From assembly GCA_019775845.1 (NCBI GenBank), contig JADQAV010000020.1:1-64000 (forward strand): a DNA stretch of 64,000 nt, given 5' to 3'. The notes under the pieces are model-generated. The model was not told where the DNA came from, did no database searches, and saw only the letters and a list, made by a program, of their open reading frames with translations. The stretch is from Myrmaecium sp. VS I D KN 1 (taxonomy: Eukaryota; Ascomycota; Dothideomycetes; Valsariales; Valsariaceae). The translations under genes were made by a program, and so were the position numbers. The first letter of the stretch is position 1, and each line of letters opens with the position of its first letter. Positions 31,138 through 42,000 of this stretch are shown here, in pieces.

Positions 31138-32496
31138 TCAAAGCACACCAGCAATCGGCTCACCCCCCTCCCCACTCCCCAGCTCCTCCGTCTTCCAACC
31201 ACCACCACCAGCGCCCGCACCCACCTTCCTCCCCCCCTCCTTCCGCTTCACCCGACACCACATGCCCACGCTCGGATCGAGGATGAACTGCCAGATGACG
31301 CGCACCCAGCTGTCGTGGCGGGGGAGGGGGTCGTAGAACTCACGGGCCGTCGCGTACAGCGCCGGCAGGCGGGTCCAGGGGATGGCCGGGAAGTCGTGGT
31401 GCTCGTTGTGCAGGCCGACGTTGTAGGTGAAGAAGTTGAGCGGGCCGTAGTAGGAGTAGGTTTCGGGGAGGGGCACGGACGGGTCGAGGGAGACGGGCAG
31501 ACGCTGGCCGGTGGGGGTGCGGCCGGCGGGGCGGCCGTCGTCGGAACCGGCGGCGGGTGGGTTGAAGACGTAGTGTTCGGCGATGAAGTGACCCGCGCAG
31601 GGGTGCAGGGAGCCGGCGAGGAAGGAGGAGAGGATGAGGTATTTGAGGCTTTGGCCGGAGCCGAGGTATTTGACCAGGATGATGTCGAAGAGGATTTGGA
31701 CGGCGATGTTGAGGAGGTGGATGTTCGTGATCGGCACGCGGTAGACGAACATGGGCCGGAGGGCGTAAAAGAGGATCTGGAAGGTGCAGAAGAAGGATTT
31801 GCCGGCGATGTTGTTGAGGAAGATGGCCTCGAACTTCGTGGGCAGGTCGGTGTCGAGGCCGTCCACGCCGAGGGACTTGTGGTGGGTGAGGTGGTAGGGC
31901 TGGATGATGTGAGTTAGCATTGGTTCTTTTTCCCCCTGTATTACATCCGCTGTAGACCTACCCTGAACGAAGCGCTATATGGTATGCCAATCGGAAGGTT
32001 GGCGAAGATGGCGATCAAGCGATTGGCCATGCCGGACTTGAAGGCAAGGTTGTGGGAGATCTCGTGGATGGCGAGGAAGAGGTTCTGGTTCGCCGTCGCG
32101 CCGATGATGTAGGCCGTGAGGAAGAACGTCCAGGAGAAGAAGGGCGTGTTCTTCAGCAGGACGGCGCAGAGGATCTGGAGCGACACGACACCGAGGACGA
32201 CCCATTTGGTCAGCGGTTCCGGGCCGCAAAGCTTGAGGACCTGGACGAGTGTTAGTGAGGACGAGGAAGCTGTGAGAAGTACTCCTGACCTCCGGATGTG
32301 CCTTGATGATCGCTTGCCGCCTCGTCCGGTGCGGCTCTTCCGTATATGTCCAAAAGAAGTGATCATGCTCGTCCGTGTTGGCTGGAGGAGCAGAAGTGCT
32401 CTGTTCGGCGTCTCCCTTGGTGGAGAGGACTCGTTTTGTGGTGGTGGCGGTGGTGGATTCCACCGCAATGGCTGTAGCGACCGAAGAGGGCGGCAT
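31138..32496 (-). CDS. Sphingolipid delta(4)-desaturase (dihydroceramide desaturase family), 415 aa
   Basis: An ER membrane di-iron enzyme that introduces the 4,5-trans double bond in the sphinganine moiety of dihydroceramide. Exons are 32290-32496, 31962-32240 and 31138-31899, with introns of 49 and 62 bp, all phase 0. The three histidine boxes are HEISH (128-132), HLTHH (165-169) and NEHHDFP (327-333). The HEISH, HKSLGVDGLDTDLPT and YNVGLHNEHHDFP texts are diagnostic for the DES1 branch. Membrane helices surround TKWVVLGVVSLQILCAVLL and FFSWTFFLTAYIIGA. The N-terminal lipid-desaturase segment contains DEHDHFFWTYTEEPH. The ATG at 32496 is the first ATG in frame. The C-terminal 35 residues are Gly-rich and probably disordered. 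The second junction lies directly before the second His box, which supports the model. Confidence 0.96.
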
Positions 32497-33236
32497 GTTC
32501 ACAGCAAGCAAAGGAGCGTGGGTTGAAGAGCAACGCAGCGAATAACGAGGGAGGGGATAGGTTTATAGGTGGCTGTACGCGGCCATGCGGATCGATTGTG
32601 GGTATCGGTGGAGAGCACGGGAGGGTTGGTGGAGGCCCTGGAAAAGGGTTCGCTCGTATCGATAAGCTAATCAGGCTGGTTCCTGGCCATCCGGGGGCAA
32701 ATTGTACTCCATACATTTGTATATCATAAATATTCACGCAGTGACTGTTCGTATACTTACCCGGCAATTGAGCAGCTAAGCATCAGCAAAAGTTCAGAAC
32801 ATATATCTCTACCAGCCTTTCATTCTCACTGTTTGGTCATCGAATGAAACTACTAGCTGAAGAACCAGCAGTTTGGAACAGGCACACAGGGTCCTGCAGT
32901 GCGGTGAAGGGCAGCAAACGTGGTTCGAGAATCGGGTCAGTGTGGTCCCGAGGCTAACGCCACCCATCATGTCCAGCTGCCAACGGGCCTTTCTGGATTG
33001 CGGCCGATCAATATGAAATCTGGAGCAATTCTTTGTTTCATCCTAGAGATATTCACTCGATGTTTCATGACCGATTCTAAGGTAGTGAGTGGTAGACAGC
33101 CTTCGTCAATTGTGACATCAAGACGTGCATGCTGTTATAGTCACTAAGAAAGGATGGCGGGTGGATTTTATTATGTACAATTTTAGTGATTTTGTGCTTC
33201 ATACAGTCATCATACTCGATGTTATTGCCATGTCGT
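32497..33236. other. Intergenic, 740 bp
   Basis: Promoter side of the desaturase and 3' side of MetAP2, both minus strand. Composition drops to moderate or low GC from about 32760, the beginning of the lower-GC segment. No gene or repeat was recognised. Confidence 0.5.
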
Positions 33237-34723
33237 CTAATAATCAGTACCGCGTGAAATGATTTCTTTCTGTGTCGGGTGAAGGATGATTGTCTACGAA
33301 AGGTTAGTGGTCAATCTCGAAACAACACATGGCCAGTGAAGAGGGACTCACGTGTTCGAATTGCGCAGTGTAAGAGCCCTTGACATCCACAAGCGGAGGG
33401 TAGGCCTCAACGATTCCATTGGACACGAGCGTGTTCAGTCCAAGCAGATACTTCTCATGGCCTAATCGGTCCAGGTATCTTCTGCAGAACGGCAGGGTGC
33501 CGAAATTCTTCTCGATGGACTTGAGGAGATTCTTTGCGGAGGTGACTCTGAGCGGCACCTTCGGTGCATCCTCGCGCTTGGCGTAATGAGAACACTCCAT
33601 GTCGTCGTGGACGTAACCCTTCCCGGTACTTCCGAACGTCTCGATGGCGAAGGTCTCACCCTCCTCCATCTTGGTTTGATCACTGCTCTTGACGATGGGC
33701 ACGCTTTTACCGCCGTGGATGACGTATTGTCCGATATTGTGGCCGTTGAGGTTCCGGATGCACTTGATCGGATGCATTTTGCCATTGAGCTCGATCTCGC
33801 GGCTTTCCATAACTTCCTGGATGGCGGCGCCAATGTCGCCCATGCGAACATCAATACCGGCTTGTTTGATACCTTCCTCTGTAGCCGCTTTCACGGCTTC
33901 CAGCAGAGGGTCATAGACAGGGTCCCAGGTCATGGTGAACGCGCTGTCAACGATCCTGCCGTTGATGTGCACGCCGAAGTCGACCTTCATAACATCCTGC
34001 TCTTGCAGAACCATCTTGTTGCCCGCGTTCGGCGTGTAATGAGCAGCGCAATGGTTCAGACTGAGACCAGTCGGGAATCCCATTCCTCCCTTGATATTGT
34101 CGCCTTCCTCCAGGCCTTGGTGCCCAGTCAATGCACGCACGCTGTCCTCTATACCCTCCGCGATCTCCGTCAAAGTCTGACCCGGTTTGACATTCTTTTG
34201 CGCCCATTGCCTGACCTGTCGGTGCACCTCGGCAGCTTGGCGGTAATCGGTCAAGAAATCGTTATCGATGCGCTCCAGGTACCTCTTTTCCTCACCCGTC
34301 TCCCTGGAGAGGTTCTCATTCTTGTACTTGATGGTCTCGCCTTCGGGGTATTGACGGTTAGGGAAAAGCTGTGATACAGGAACGCGAGGAGGGTCCGATT
34401 GGGTTTTTGGGCTGGCTTTCTTGTTCTTCTTTCTGGGCTTTCTCTTCTTTTTCGGCTTTACTTCATCTGTTCGGAATCAGCATACAAATCCACCGGGATG
34501 GGCAAGGCCTGACGTACCGTCACTGGCGCCAGCTTTTGTATCTTCTTCGCTCTCCCCATTCTCGGCGAGAGCATCCTCGTGCTCGCCGTTCACTTTCTCG
34601 AGTTCGTGCACCTTGCTGTTGGTCTCCTCCACTGCTGGATTGTTAAAATGTCTGGCTAACTAGCAGCCGGGCGCATAACATACACGCAAGTTTCTGAATG
34701 CCCTCAGTAGCGTCTGCAGTCAT
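33237..34723 (-). CDS. MAP2: Methionine aminopeptidase 2, 442 aa, four exons
   Basis: A cytosolic metalloprotease that removes initiator methionine from nascent proteins. Exons are 34684-34723, 34518-34634, 33352-34466 and a terminal 57-bp exon 33237-33293. The last adds [18 protein letters not shown], which restores the family C-terminus. Without it the frame would end in an unrelated tail. The N-terminal extension is acidic ([16 protein letters not shown]) then polybasic ([15 protein letters not shown]), as in ribosome-associated type 2 enzymes. The metal ligands fall at Asp215, Asp226, His295, Glu328 and Glu423, with spacings identical to human MetAP2, and the substrate-binding His is His195 (AAHY). 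Intron donors GTATGT, GTACGT and GTGAGT are near consensus. The gene is divergent from the Helo-like/ankyrin gene. Confidence 0.97.
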
Positions 34724-35620
34724 TTTTAGGCAGATAAATCGTTGGAATCCTGAGGTGAAGTGGGGTGCCGCCGCAAATGCCTCCGGGAAACTTTTAACCA
34801 AGCATCCAGCCGATTGCCGGATGCCGTAGACGGCGTCCGGAGTGTTATCAGATTAGATCATCGCTGCATGGGGCAGCTCGTTACGGACTTCCTCTTTGTG
34901 GAAGGCTAACTGTTCCGCAGCCGTTGTGCCCCTACATACCATACGACCTACGCTGTCCTTCTTCAACGGCTATATCGATGAGTATTTTCCAAGCGTCTTT
35001 CGGATAGCGGAGGCGAACTGCTCACCTTTGCTGTCGCAACACCCGATTTTACTATTTACTGACAGCAGTCACTCACGCAAGCGGACTTTGGCATATCGAA
35101 TACCACGCGATGTGAGGAACCAACTACATACAGCGCGCCGCTTATCATCATGCTCGTGGCACAGCCATGTTCAAGTTAGCCTACGGATTCGCCTTGCCAG
35201 TGGGACTCTGATTCTTTCAGCGCTAAGCAGACGATGCCGTTGGATGACCTCCCTTATGATCGGCCATGCGGCGCTTAAGCGCTGCCGCAGCCCCCTGTCA
35301 TGATACACGGGGGAGAGAATGATTGGGAGATTCAGAAGATGTTCTATTCCTGTCTCTAGTACAAACTCCGAAACAACGACGTCAAACAAACAAACAACTC
35401 TAGAAAGACGTAAAAAGAACAACCCCTCATCCTCACCTGAAGAGAGATCCACGCAATCCTCCAAACAAGCCGACCCGCAGAGCTCTTGCTCTTACCTTAG
35501 GTAGATAACCAGCTGGGGTATTGCAATTCTCAAATTCGCATTTCTCTGTCGAACTTCTCGTGGACTTATGTCTATTTTATTGTTGGAGCCAGGGACTCTT
35601 CTCCGCTTGTGGTTCAGAAT
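34724..35620. other. Divergent intergenic region, 897 bp
   Basis: Lies between MetAP2 (-) and the Helo-like/ankyrin gene (+). It is of moderate GC with an AACAAACAAACAAC patch near 35390. Short open stretches (34896-35303) show no protein character. Confidence 0.5.
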
Positions 35621-38349
35621 ATGGCTGATGCTTTTTCCGCTTTTGCAGCTGCTATTGGATTGGTCGACCTGGTGATAAAAGCTACAGTCGAGGGCCATGA
35701 ATTCATATCGTCGTTGAAAGATGCGCCCAAGGAGCTACAGAGATTGCAGCGTAACTTTCAAGAGCTCCATGGGATTTTGAACGATGTTTCGGGCTTACTG
35801 CGATCCTGCTCTTCGGGGCAAGGACTGTCATGGGACAGCTCAAATGTTGAAGCTCTCCAGCATATTTGCAAATCTTTCGAGGATATACTGGGAGCTTTAC
35901 AAGCACGAGTATTCAAAGCTATACTTACCCCTCAAGGCCCTTATCACCGCTTCTTGAGAAGACTTAAATTCATGTTCAGTAAAAAGGAAATCAACGATCT
36001 GTGCCAGAAGTTAGAATGGCATAAGAGTTCTTTAGAAATCCAGTTATCTCTTCTTGGAAGGTCTGGATTCCCAAAACGCACTCACGCATACCTGTGTCCC
36101 CTGGGCTAATAAGGACTTCAGGCAGGAAAACCGTCAAATATACCACGGCATCAGAGAGCTTGATCAAGGTATATCTACCCTGCAAGGCAGTCTGGCACAT
36201 GGTCTATATGATGTGCACGAGAGCATCAGGAGAGAGGTTCGTAACGTCGCCCGAGCGCGGTCAAGGACATCAAATGACGTTGTACTGGAATCTCTTGAAC
36301 TCGCATCCGATATTCCGGTCATGGATGCGACATCAACGATTGGTTCCTTCTTGCTTCAATACCGCGAGGTGATGACTATCTACAAGATCAGCCAAAGGCC
36401 TCGTACATCTCTTGAGAACGGTAGGTGGCTGGTAGCTCAGTTAAAAGTGCTCCATGAAGGGCTCTCTTTGTCCACTGAAAGAGTTCTTCCGGCGACCTTT
36501 GCGATGTCTGGTTATCCAAATGCGAAGATAAGTGGGAAGACACTACGACGCACGGAATTGGCGAAGTCATGCCTACCGATTCAATCAACGGTGACGACTG
36601 TAGAAGTGTTTCAAGGGAAACTGGTTATAGTCGCCACTGAGGTCAAGGAAACCACGCGGCAGTCCGTTGCCCGTCGAAAAGCCACATACAGTCTTGACTC
36701 AATTTCAGTACTGTTTGTCCCTAAGCCCGAATCGCATCTGATGGGTCTCAGCGCTTACTTCAGGCTACCTAACGATGTCAACCCTTCCATCTCTCGTAGT
36801 CTTTCCACATTTCGAGTCCTACCCGAGGATCATCTGATCTTTGAGTATATCATCGAGAAGAACCTAAGGGGGGTCCAGAACTTGTTGGCGACTAAACAGA
36901 TATCTCCAAACGATCGCGATGAAGACGGGGACGGGCTCCTCCGGGTGAGCTCCCTACCCATATGTAAGCACCGCACGAAACTGACGGCCTCAGTGGGCTG
37001 TAGATTACTTTGACTATGAGATATGCAAAACGCTGCTTGAGGCAGGGGCAAATCCCTTAGATATTGACAGGTTCGACCTTCCCTACGAGCTACTCGTATA
37101 AATGCTGATGATTACCAAGTGACGGTGACGCTGCGATCTTTGTTTTCATGGAGAGATTCAAAGAACTCTTCTTTGACGATGATTGTGATGTGGAGAATCT
37201 TAGGCAAGGGGCCCGGCTCATGGTCGAATATTGTGGGACCGATGTTCAGTCACAATTATCCCGTCCCGTCTTCTCCGAGACAGGATGGGAAGAGCAAACC
37301 GTATACACTACCGTACCAGGCTTCGCAGTAAGCCCTCCAGAAAACAAGTGGTCAAGCCGGATGACTCCCAGGGTCCTTCGATTTCTCCCGCTCGAAGCCT
37401 TTGACGTGCAGGAGCGTGACTCGAACGGAATGGATGCCCTAATGAATGCGATTGAGGGGACACCAGACAACGAGGCGCTGCCGACGATGGTTACGCTTCT
37501 AGATTTGGGGGCGGACCCCTGGGCTACCGACACCGCCGGCAACACAGCGTTAAACTACCTTCTTCGCCGAATAAGTTCCTGTAATGTGTACAACATGAAA
37601 GAGTTCATGTTTGAAGGATTTGTCGAGCTGGTAGCCCGAATGCTTGGTCCAGGTGCCAATCTGGATCGAGTTGTTCAACGGAACGGAGCAGGCCAGACCT
37701 TTTGCGACCAGTCTCTCACTCCTACGACCTGGTGTGTATTTTGCAGAGCCCTGGAAATGCGGAATTATGATATATCTGATGTTGTCCGTGCTGAGGACGA
37801 TGCCTGCGGGATCACTGTGACTGAAGAGGAGGTTAGTGAATGCTACAGCAGCTCACTCAGTGCCAAGGCAATATCAACGGACTGGCTCGTCAAATCGCGA
37901 AACTTCAAATCAAATGGCCTCTGCGACAGATGCCTGAAACCCGATCGATATAAGATCCAGAGAATGCCGTTCGACATCATTGGGAGTTACCTGACTTTCG
38001 AATATGGGACGGGCTCTTGTCTCCATGACTGTGAGCGGGGAGGTGGCTCCCACAGTGCCTATCATAACCACCATGACGGCAGCAGGTGCGCCAACAATTA
38101 CAAGGTCAAGAAATGCGACCATCCGGAACATGCAGCCACTGGACAAAGGTTCCCCCACTGGAGTAAGAAAGAGATCAGCCTGCGAAAACATGTTGCGGCC
38201 AGGCTGTGGAAGGAAGAGAAATGGAGAACCCCGGAAGAGGCTCAGGAATGGGCAACTGAGTTTTCAGGTAGGCTGCGCCTCCGGTTGCGCAAATGTTTAG
38301 AAGACTAACTTGTTGGCTAGCAGGCCATCCACAAGAGGCCGGCGTATGA
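35621..38349 (+). CDS. Helo-like (PigL_N-type) N-terminal domain / ankyrin protein with Cys-His-rich C-terminus
   Basis: Exons are 35621-36060, 36122-36944, 36994-37070 and 37120 onward. Read without further splicing, the frame ends at 38308 (842 aa). A strong extra intron (38268-38323: GTAGGC donor, ACTAAC branch, TAGCAG acceptor) would replace the tail with GHPQEAGV and end at 38349, which I prefer. Residues 1-145 (MADAFSAFAAAIGLVDLVIK, HEFISSLKDAPKELQRLQ) match the fungal N-terminal domain found in STAND/NLR-like proteins. After a linker, VLPEDHLIFEYIIEKNLRGV and splice-built WAVDYFDYEICKTLLEAGAN are ankyrin-type repeats, with a further unit near 37430-37560 (DALMNAIEG, LLDLGADPWATDTAGNTALN). 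The C-terminus has CDRCLKPDRY, SCLHDCERGG, HSAYHNHHDGSRC and KKCDHPEH, a possible zinc site. No NACHT or NB-ARC P-loop was seen. A role in non-self or stress sensing is inference. Confidence 0.82.
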
Positions 38350-38492
38350 TTTTTTATATATTCTGTACTTTTCGATCGAAGCATTGCGTGGAGCACGAGC
38401 ATATGACAATCCGGGATTTCCCAACATCTAGAAACGCCATATAGTCTGATATTGTAGATTATCTATCTAACGTGCAATATCTCGACTCCAGT

Positions 38493-39080
38493 TCAAGACT
38501 GCAATTTCGAAATCCACTCTTTCGGAACCCCTTCAATCACCGTGTTCTTCACAGGCCTCAGCTTCGAGCCCTTCCTAGATTTCTTGCCATTCAAATACTT
38601 GGGGTCCTTGTCTTCCTCCCGCATGTCGGCATCATACTGGAGCCCGATCGGTTTCACGCCACAGGACCGTTGTGCGCCACAGTTTCCCCAGACATCGGTG
38701 CAGAAGGAGTTTTTTCTGTGGGCAGGGTTACCGCTGCAGCAAGCGTCCCTGGCGTTGCCGGCGACGCAGTAGTTCCAGTTTTGGAAGATTTCGGCCCGGT
38801 CTGGTGGGTAGACGACTGTATTGGGATTGTCAGCTGGTTCGAACGAGGGTGTCTCTCAGTGTCGAGTTGTTGATCTATGTGACTGGATGGTTTGAAAGAG
38901 TCACTTACAGCAGCAGTATTCTTTCTTCGGGCAATCGGCATTTTCATGGCACATGCGTACGAATCCTTCTTGGAGGACCACCCTTTTCAAGCCCCCTTCC
39001 TCATCGTCCGAGTCGTCGTCAGGCCGAGCATTGGGAATGGCGAGGACAATGCCAATCAGGAGGAAAAGTTGGAAACACAT
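38493..39080 (-). CDS. Small secreted cysteine-rich protein, 164 aa, two exons
   Basis: Visible only after splicing: exon 1 38909-39080, exon 2 38493-38815, with a 93-bp intron (GTAAGT...ATACAG, AGCTGAC branch), exact phase, 165 codons with stop. The N-terminus MCFQLFLLIGIVLAIPNARP is a signal peptide. It is followed by an acidic stretch DDDSDDEEGG and Lys-Arg, a plausible Kex2 site, so a propeptide is likely. The mature part has 11 cysteines, first as C-x5-C-x5-CCC (CHENADCPKKEYCCC), then single and paired Cys (NYC, ACC, FC, NC, RSC). A basic tail without Cys follows (LNGKKSRKGSKLRPVKN). The N-x-DC...CC pattern resembles small disulfide-knot domains, but I do not recognise a family. It may act outside the cell as an effector, defence or wall protein. 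It is tail-to-tail with the Helo-like/ankyrin gene. Confidence 0.75.
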
Positions 39081-42000
39081 GATGAAAAGGCGGCACTCAG
39101 CTGGGGAGTTTGATGGAAAAGAATCTCGAGGACGGTACTGTGCGGGCTTGCTAGGTATATATGTATGCGGAAAGGTTAGGTTTGGGCATAGATACTTCTG
39201 AACGAATGAAAAATAAAAAAGAAAGGATAAACCGTAAGTGCCGAATCCAAGCTTTCGCATATTCTCTGCCGTATGAGTTTCAAGCTGCATACGTATTGTT
39301 AAAGCAGAGCTGTATCTGAACTCTCTCCATCGCTTGACGTACAGCCTTGCCGTAAGGTCCCACCAAAAGGCGGACGACAAAACTGGGAATACAGCAAAAG
39401 TAGGTCCAGCGGTGCAGAAGTCTTTTCGTACTTCTCGATACTTCCATGCAATAAACTTCTTTAGTTTCCGACAACCAAATTCCTTGATTCGTTTCTGCTT
39501 TGTCGGCCATATGTGCGGTCAAGGCTAGTAAAAGTTGCATCGGCGGCCTGAGGCCACATTTTATTGTATCCTAAGGGCAAGAATTAAAGGATTTGTGCCA
39601 TGCCATATTGCTTTCTTGTACTATGACTATGGAGAATTACACTACCCTGTCCATATGATAAACCATATGAAGAGTGAATCAAAGAAAGAGAATGATTGCT
39701 GTGCAATTCTTTAATGTGCAAGGACCAATCCAACTGATAATACCCTTCTTCACGGATCTATGATTAGATAGATAAATAAACTTAGATATACAAAATTCAA
39801 GCAGTACGCGTTCGATCAGTCCTGGCATTCAAAATACAGGACAATGAAAAAGCCAATAAATATACTTCTTTTCCACTCTACTTTCACTTGGCAAACCGCA
39901 AGCCCTGCGAGACCACCCCGAGAGTTCGTGAAGAAGCAGCCAGGCTTTACGGCAAGACATCTGACCTCTTTTGCAGGCGGCGAATAAATGGAACAACTGC
40001 CTGCGGATCAGGCGGGCATGAGAGATGATGAGGCAGCGGATAGCAAAGGAACCTGCCGACCCAGCCTCATCACGGCTGGATATCACGATGCGGGGTGGCT
40101 GACCACACTCCAGAAAACTGCGTCAAGGGGGTGCTTCAGCCACCGAGCTCAGAGATATGGCTGAAGATGATGATGGGCATTCTTCCGCTGTGAGTTTAGG
40201 GGCAAGGGCGCAAGATCTGTGAAGCACCGAAGCCGGACTTGCTCTTCACAATTCCGTCTTTTCCCTTGCTAATCCTTCATCCACAGCATGCTCTCACCCT
40301 TCTTCCCAGACAAAGCAGGATCGGTAGGAGTAGTTCACTGCTGGGAGAGAGAGGAAGAAAGAAAACACCGAGCGTCCGGCGCTCGCTCCCATGCCCCACG
40401 ACTCCGAGCTACCCCGCCCACAGCGAAATGCGTGAGATGAGATCGACAAAAGATCCGAATCTCCAATCCCTGAAATCCGAAGCGAGGAACCATCCTTGGG
40501 AGCTTTTTCGCCAAAGGAAACCCCACCCCTCACCAAAGGACGAAACGGTTCTCAAGGGACCACGGATATCGCCGTTTTGGGAAGGCGATACGTCTACGCG
40601 TAGTCCGAAAGAGGGATGGCGTGGGTCGGAAAACCCCCATCCTCTCCCTAAGGCTGAACGACCTGAGGTGCGATCGACAGCTCCTCTCCCTCCTCCCCTC
40701 TCCTTCGGAGGAATGCGAAACACCGGGGAAGAGGACCACGCTGGAAGAGGAAAGCAAGAATAGGATCGGCATGGTGCAGAGGGTTTAGGTCTCGGAAGGG
40801 GGCCTGACAGCGTGGCAGAATTAGCTTGCTTATGAGGTCATGAATGAAGTTGTGAAGATATGAGGCTTGCTTCGGAGTACGGAGCAGAGATATCCGCTTC
40901 CGACAATGAATTGAGGAGCTTCGTGATTGAAGAGCTGGTGTGAACGCGTATGGGACGGATTCCTTGTAGCCAGAGCCTCCTAACCAAACGACAAAGGGTT
41001 GGATGAATGCCTCACGCGCAGGCCAAGGGGCCAAGGAAAACCAAGGCGCTGGAACAGCAAGGAAGTTGTTCACATTCTTGCAAAGATATCAGCATTCTTC
41101 ATGAGCACAGAATCTGAGGCACATTTGCAGAGTGAGAGGGATGCGCATTCGAGACAGGTCGGCTGAGACAAAGCCACGAGAGGCAAAACAGCAAAGGCGT
41201 GAGGGGACGGTTCGATTACGATGACCTGCATGAGCGCGGTGGGCCGGTGCATGCAGGCAAGACCTTTGGCGCAGAATCAGCTCTCCAGCAGCACAGCGAT
41301 GGCTCGTGGGTCTTGGCCCGCCGCTGCGTGCCGTTGGATGTCGTGCAGCAAGAAGAGCCAGTGGTGGTGCGATTGATGGAATAGATTCTGCACCGGAAAG
41401 CTACCCAGGGGATCTGTGCTTTCATATATCTACGCGCATCCCTATGCGGAGTGGATATAAGGCCTCGTATGCATCGGAGGACTCCTGAAAGGAGGCAAAC
41501 GATGTCCTATAAAGGTCCTTGAAAAGAGCTTAAATGCAGCATTCTCCCGCACACTCTCCATATGGATGTCGTGATACTCAGAGCACCTACTTGCGACGCT
41601 GTTCCAGAGCTCCGGGGAGGATGAGGAGGGAGCGCAAGGGGGCCCATTTCAAACAATAAAGTGCGCCGGATCGTAGAGTTTTGCTCAAAGGAGAATCGCT
41701 GCGTGGAGCCGGTCGATCTACCGCTCGCGGGCCGAGAATTTTTCCATACCGAAGGGCACGGCATCCGGGCAGGTTGATGACCGCACCCAACCACGCTCAT
41801 GCACAGCCCACCTCTTCTCCATCTTCGTTCCTGACTCGAGTCGCCTCCCATGGCCTCGCCAGTCTACAGTCCCTTGGGTTTCAAGTCACTAGCTCGCGAG
41901 TGGCATTTGCCTCCTACGTACAGAGGACATCGAACGTGCAGAAAGCGCAGCTTTGTCGTCCCCAGGTCGGGAGACTCCCACCCAAAAAGGTCGTACGTAA

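Noticed and set aside
40239-40763. 174-codon plus-strand open frame
   Set aside because: Several other frames on both strands are open over the same bases, so openness reflects composition rather than coding.
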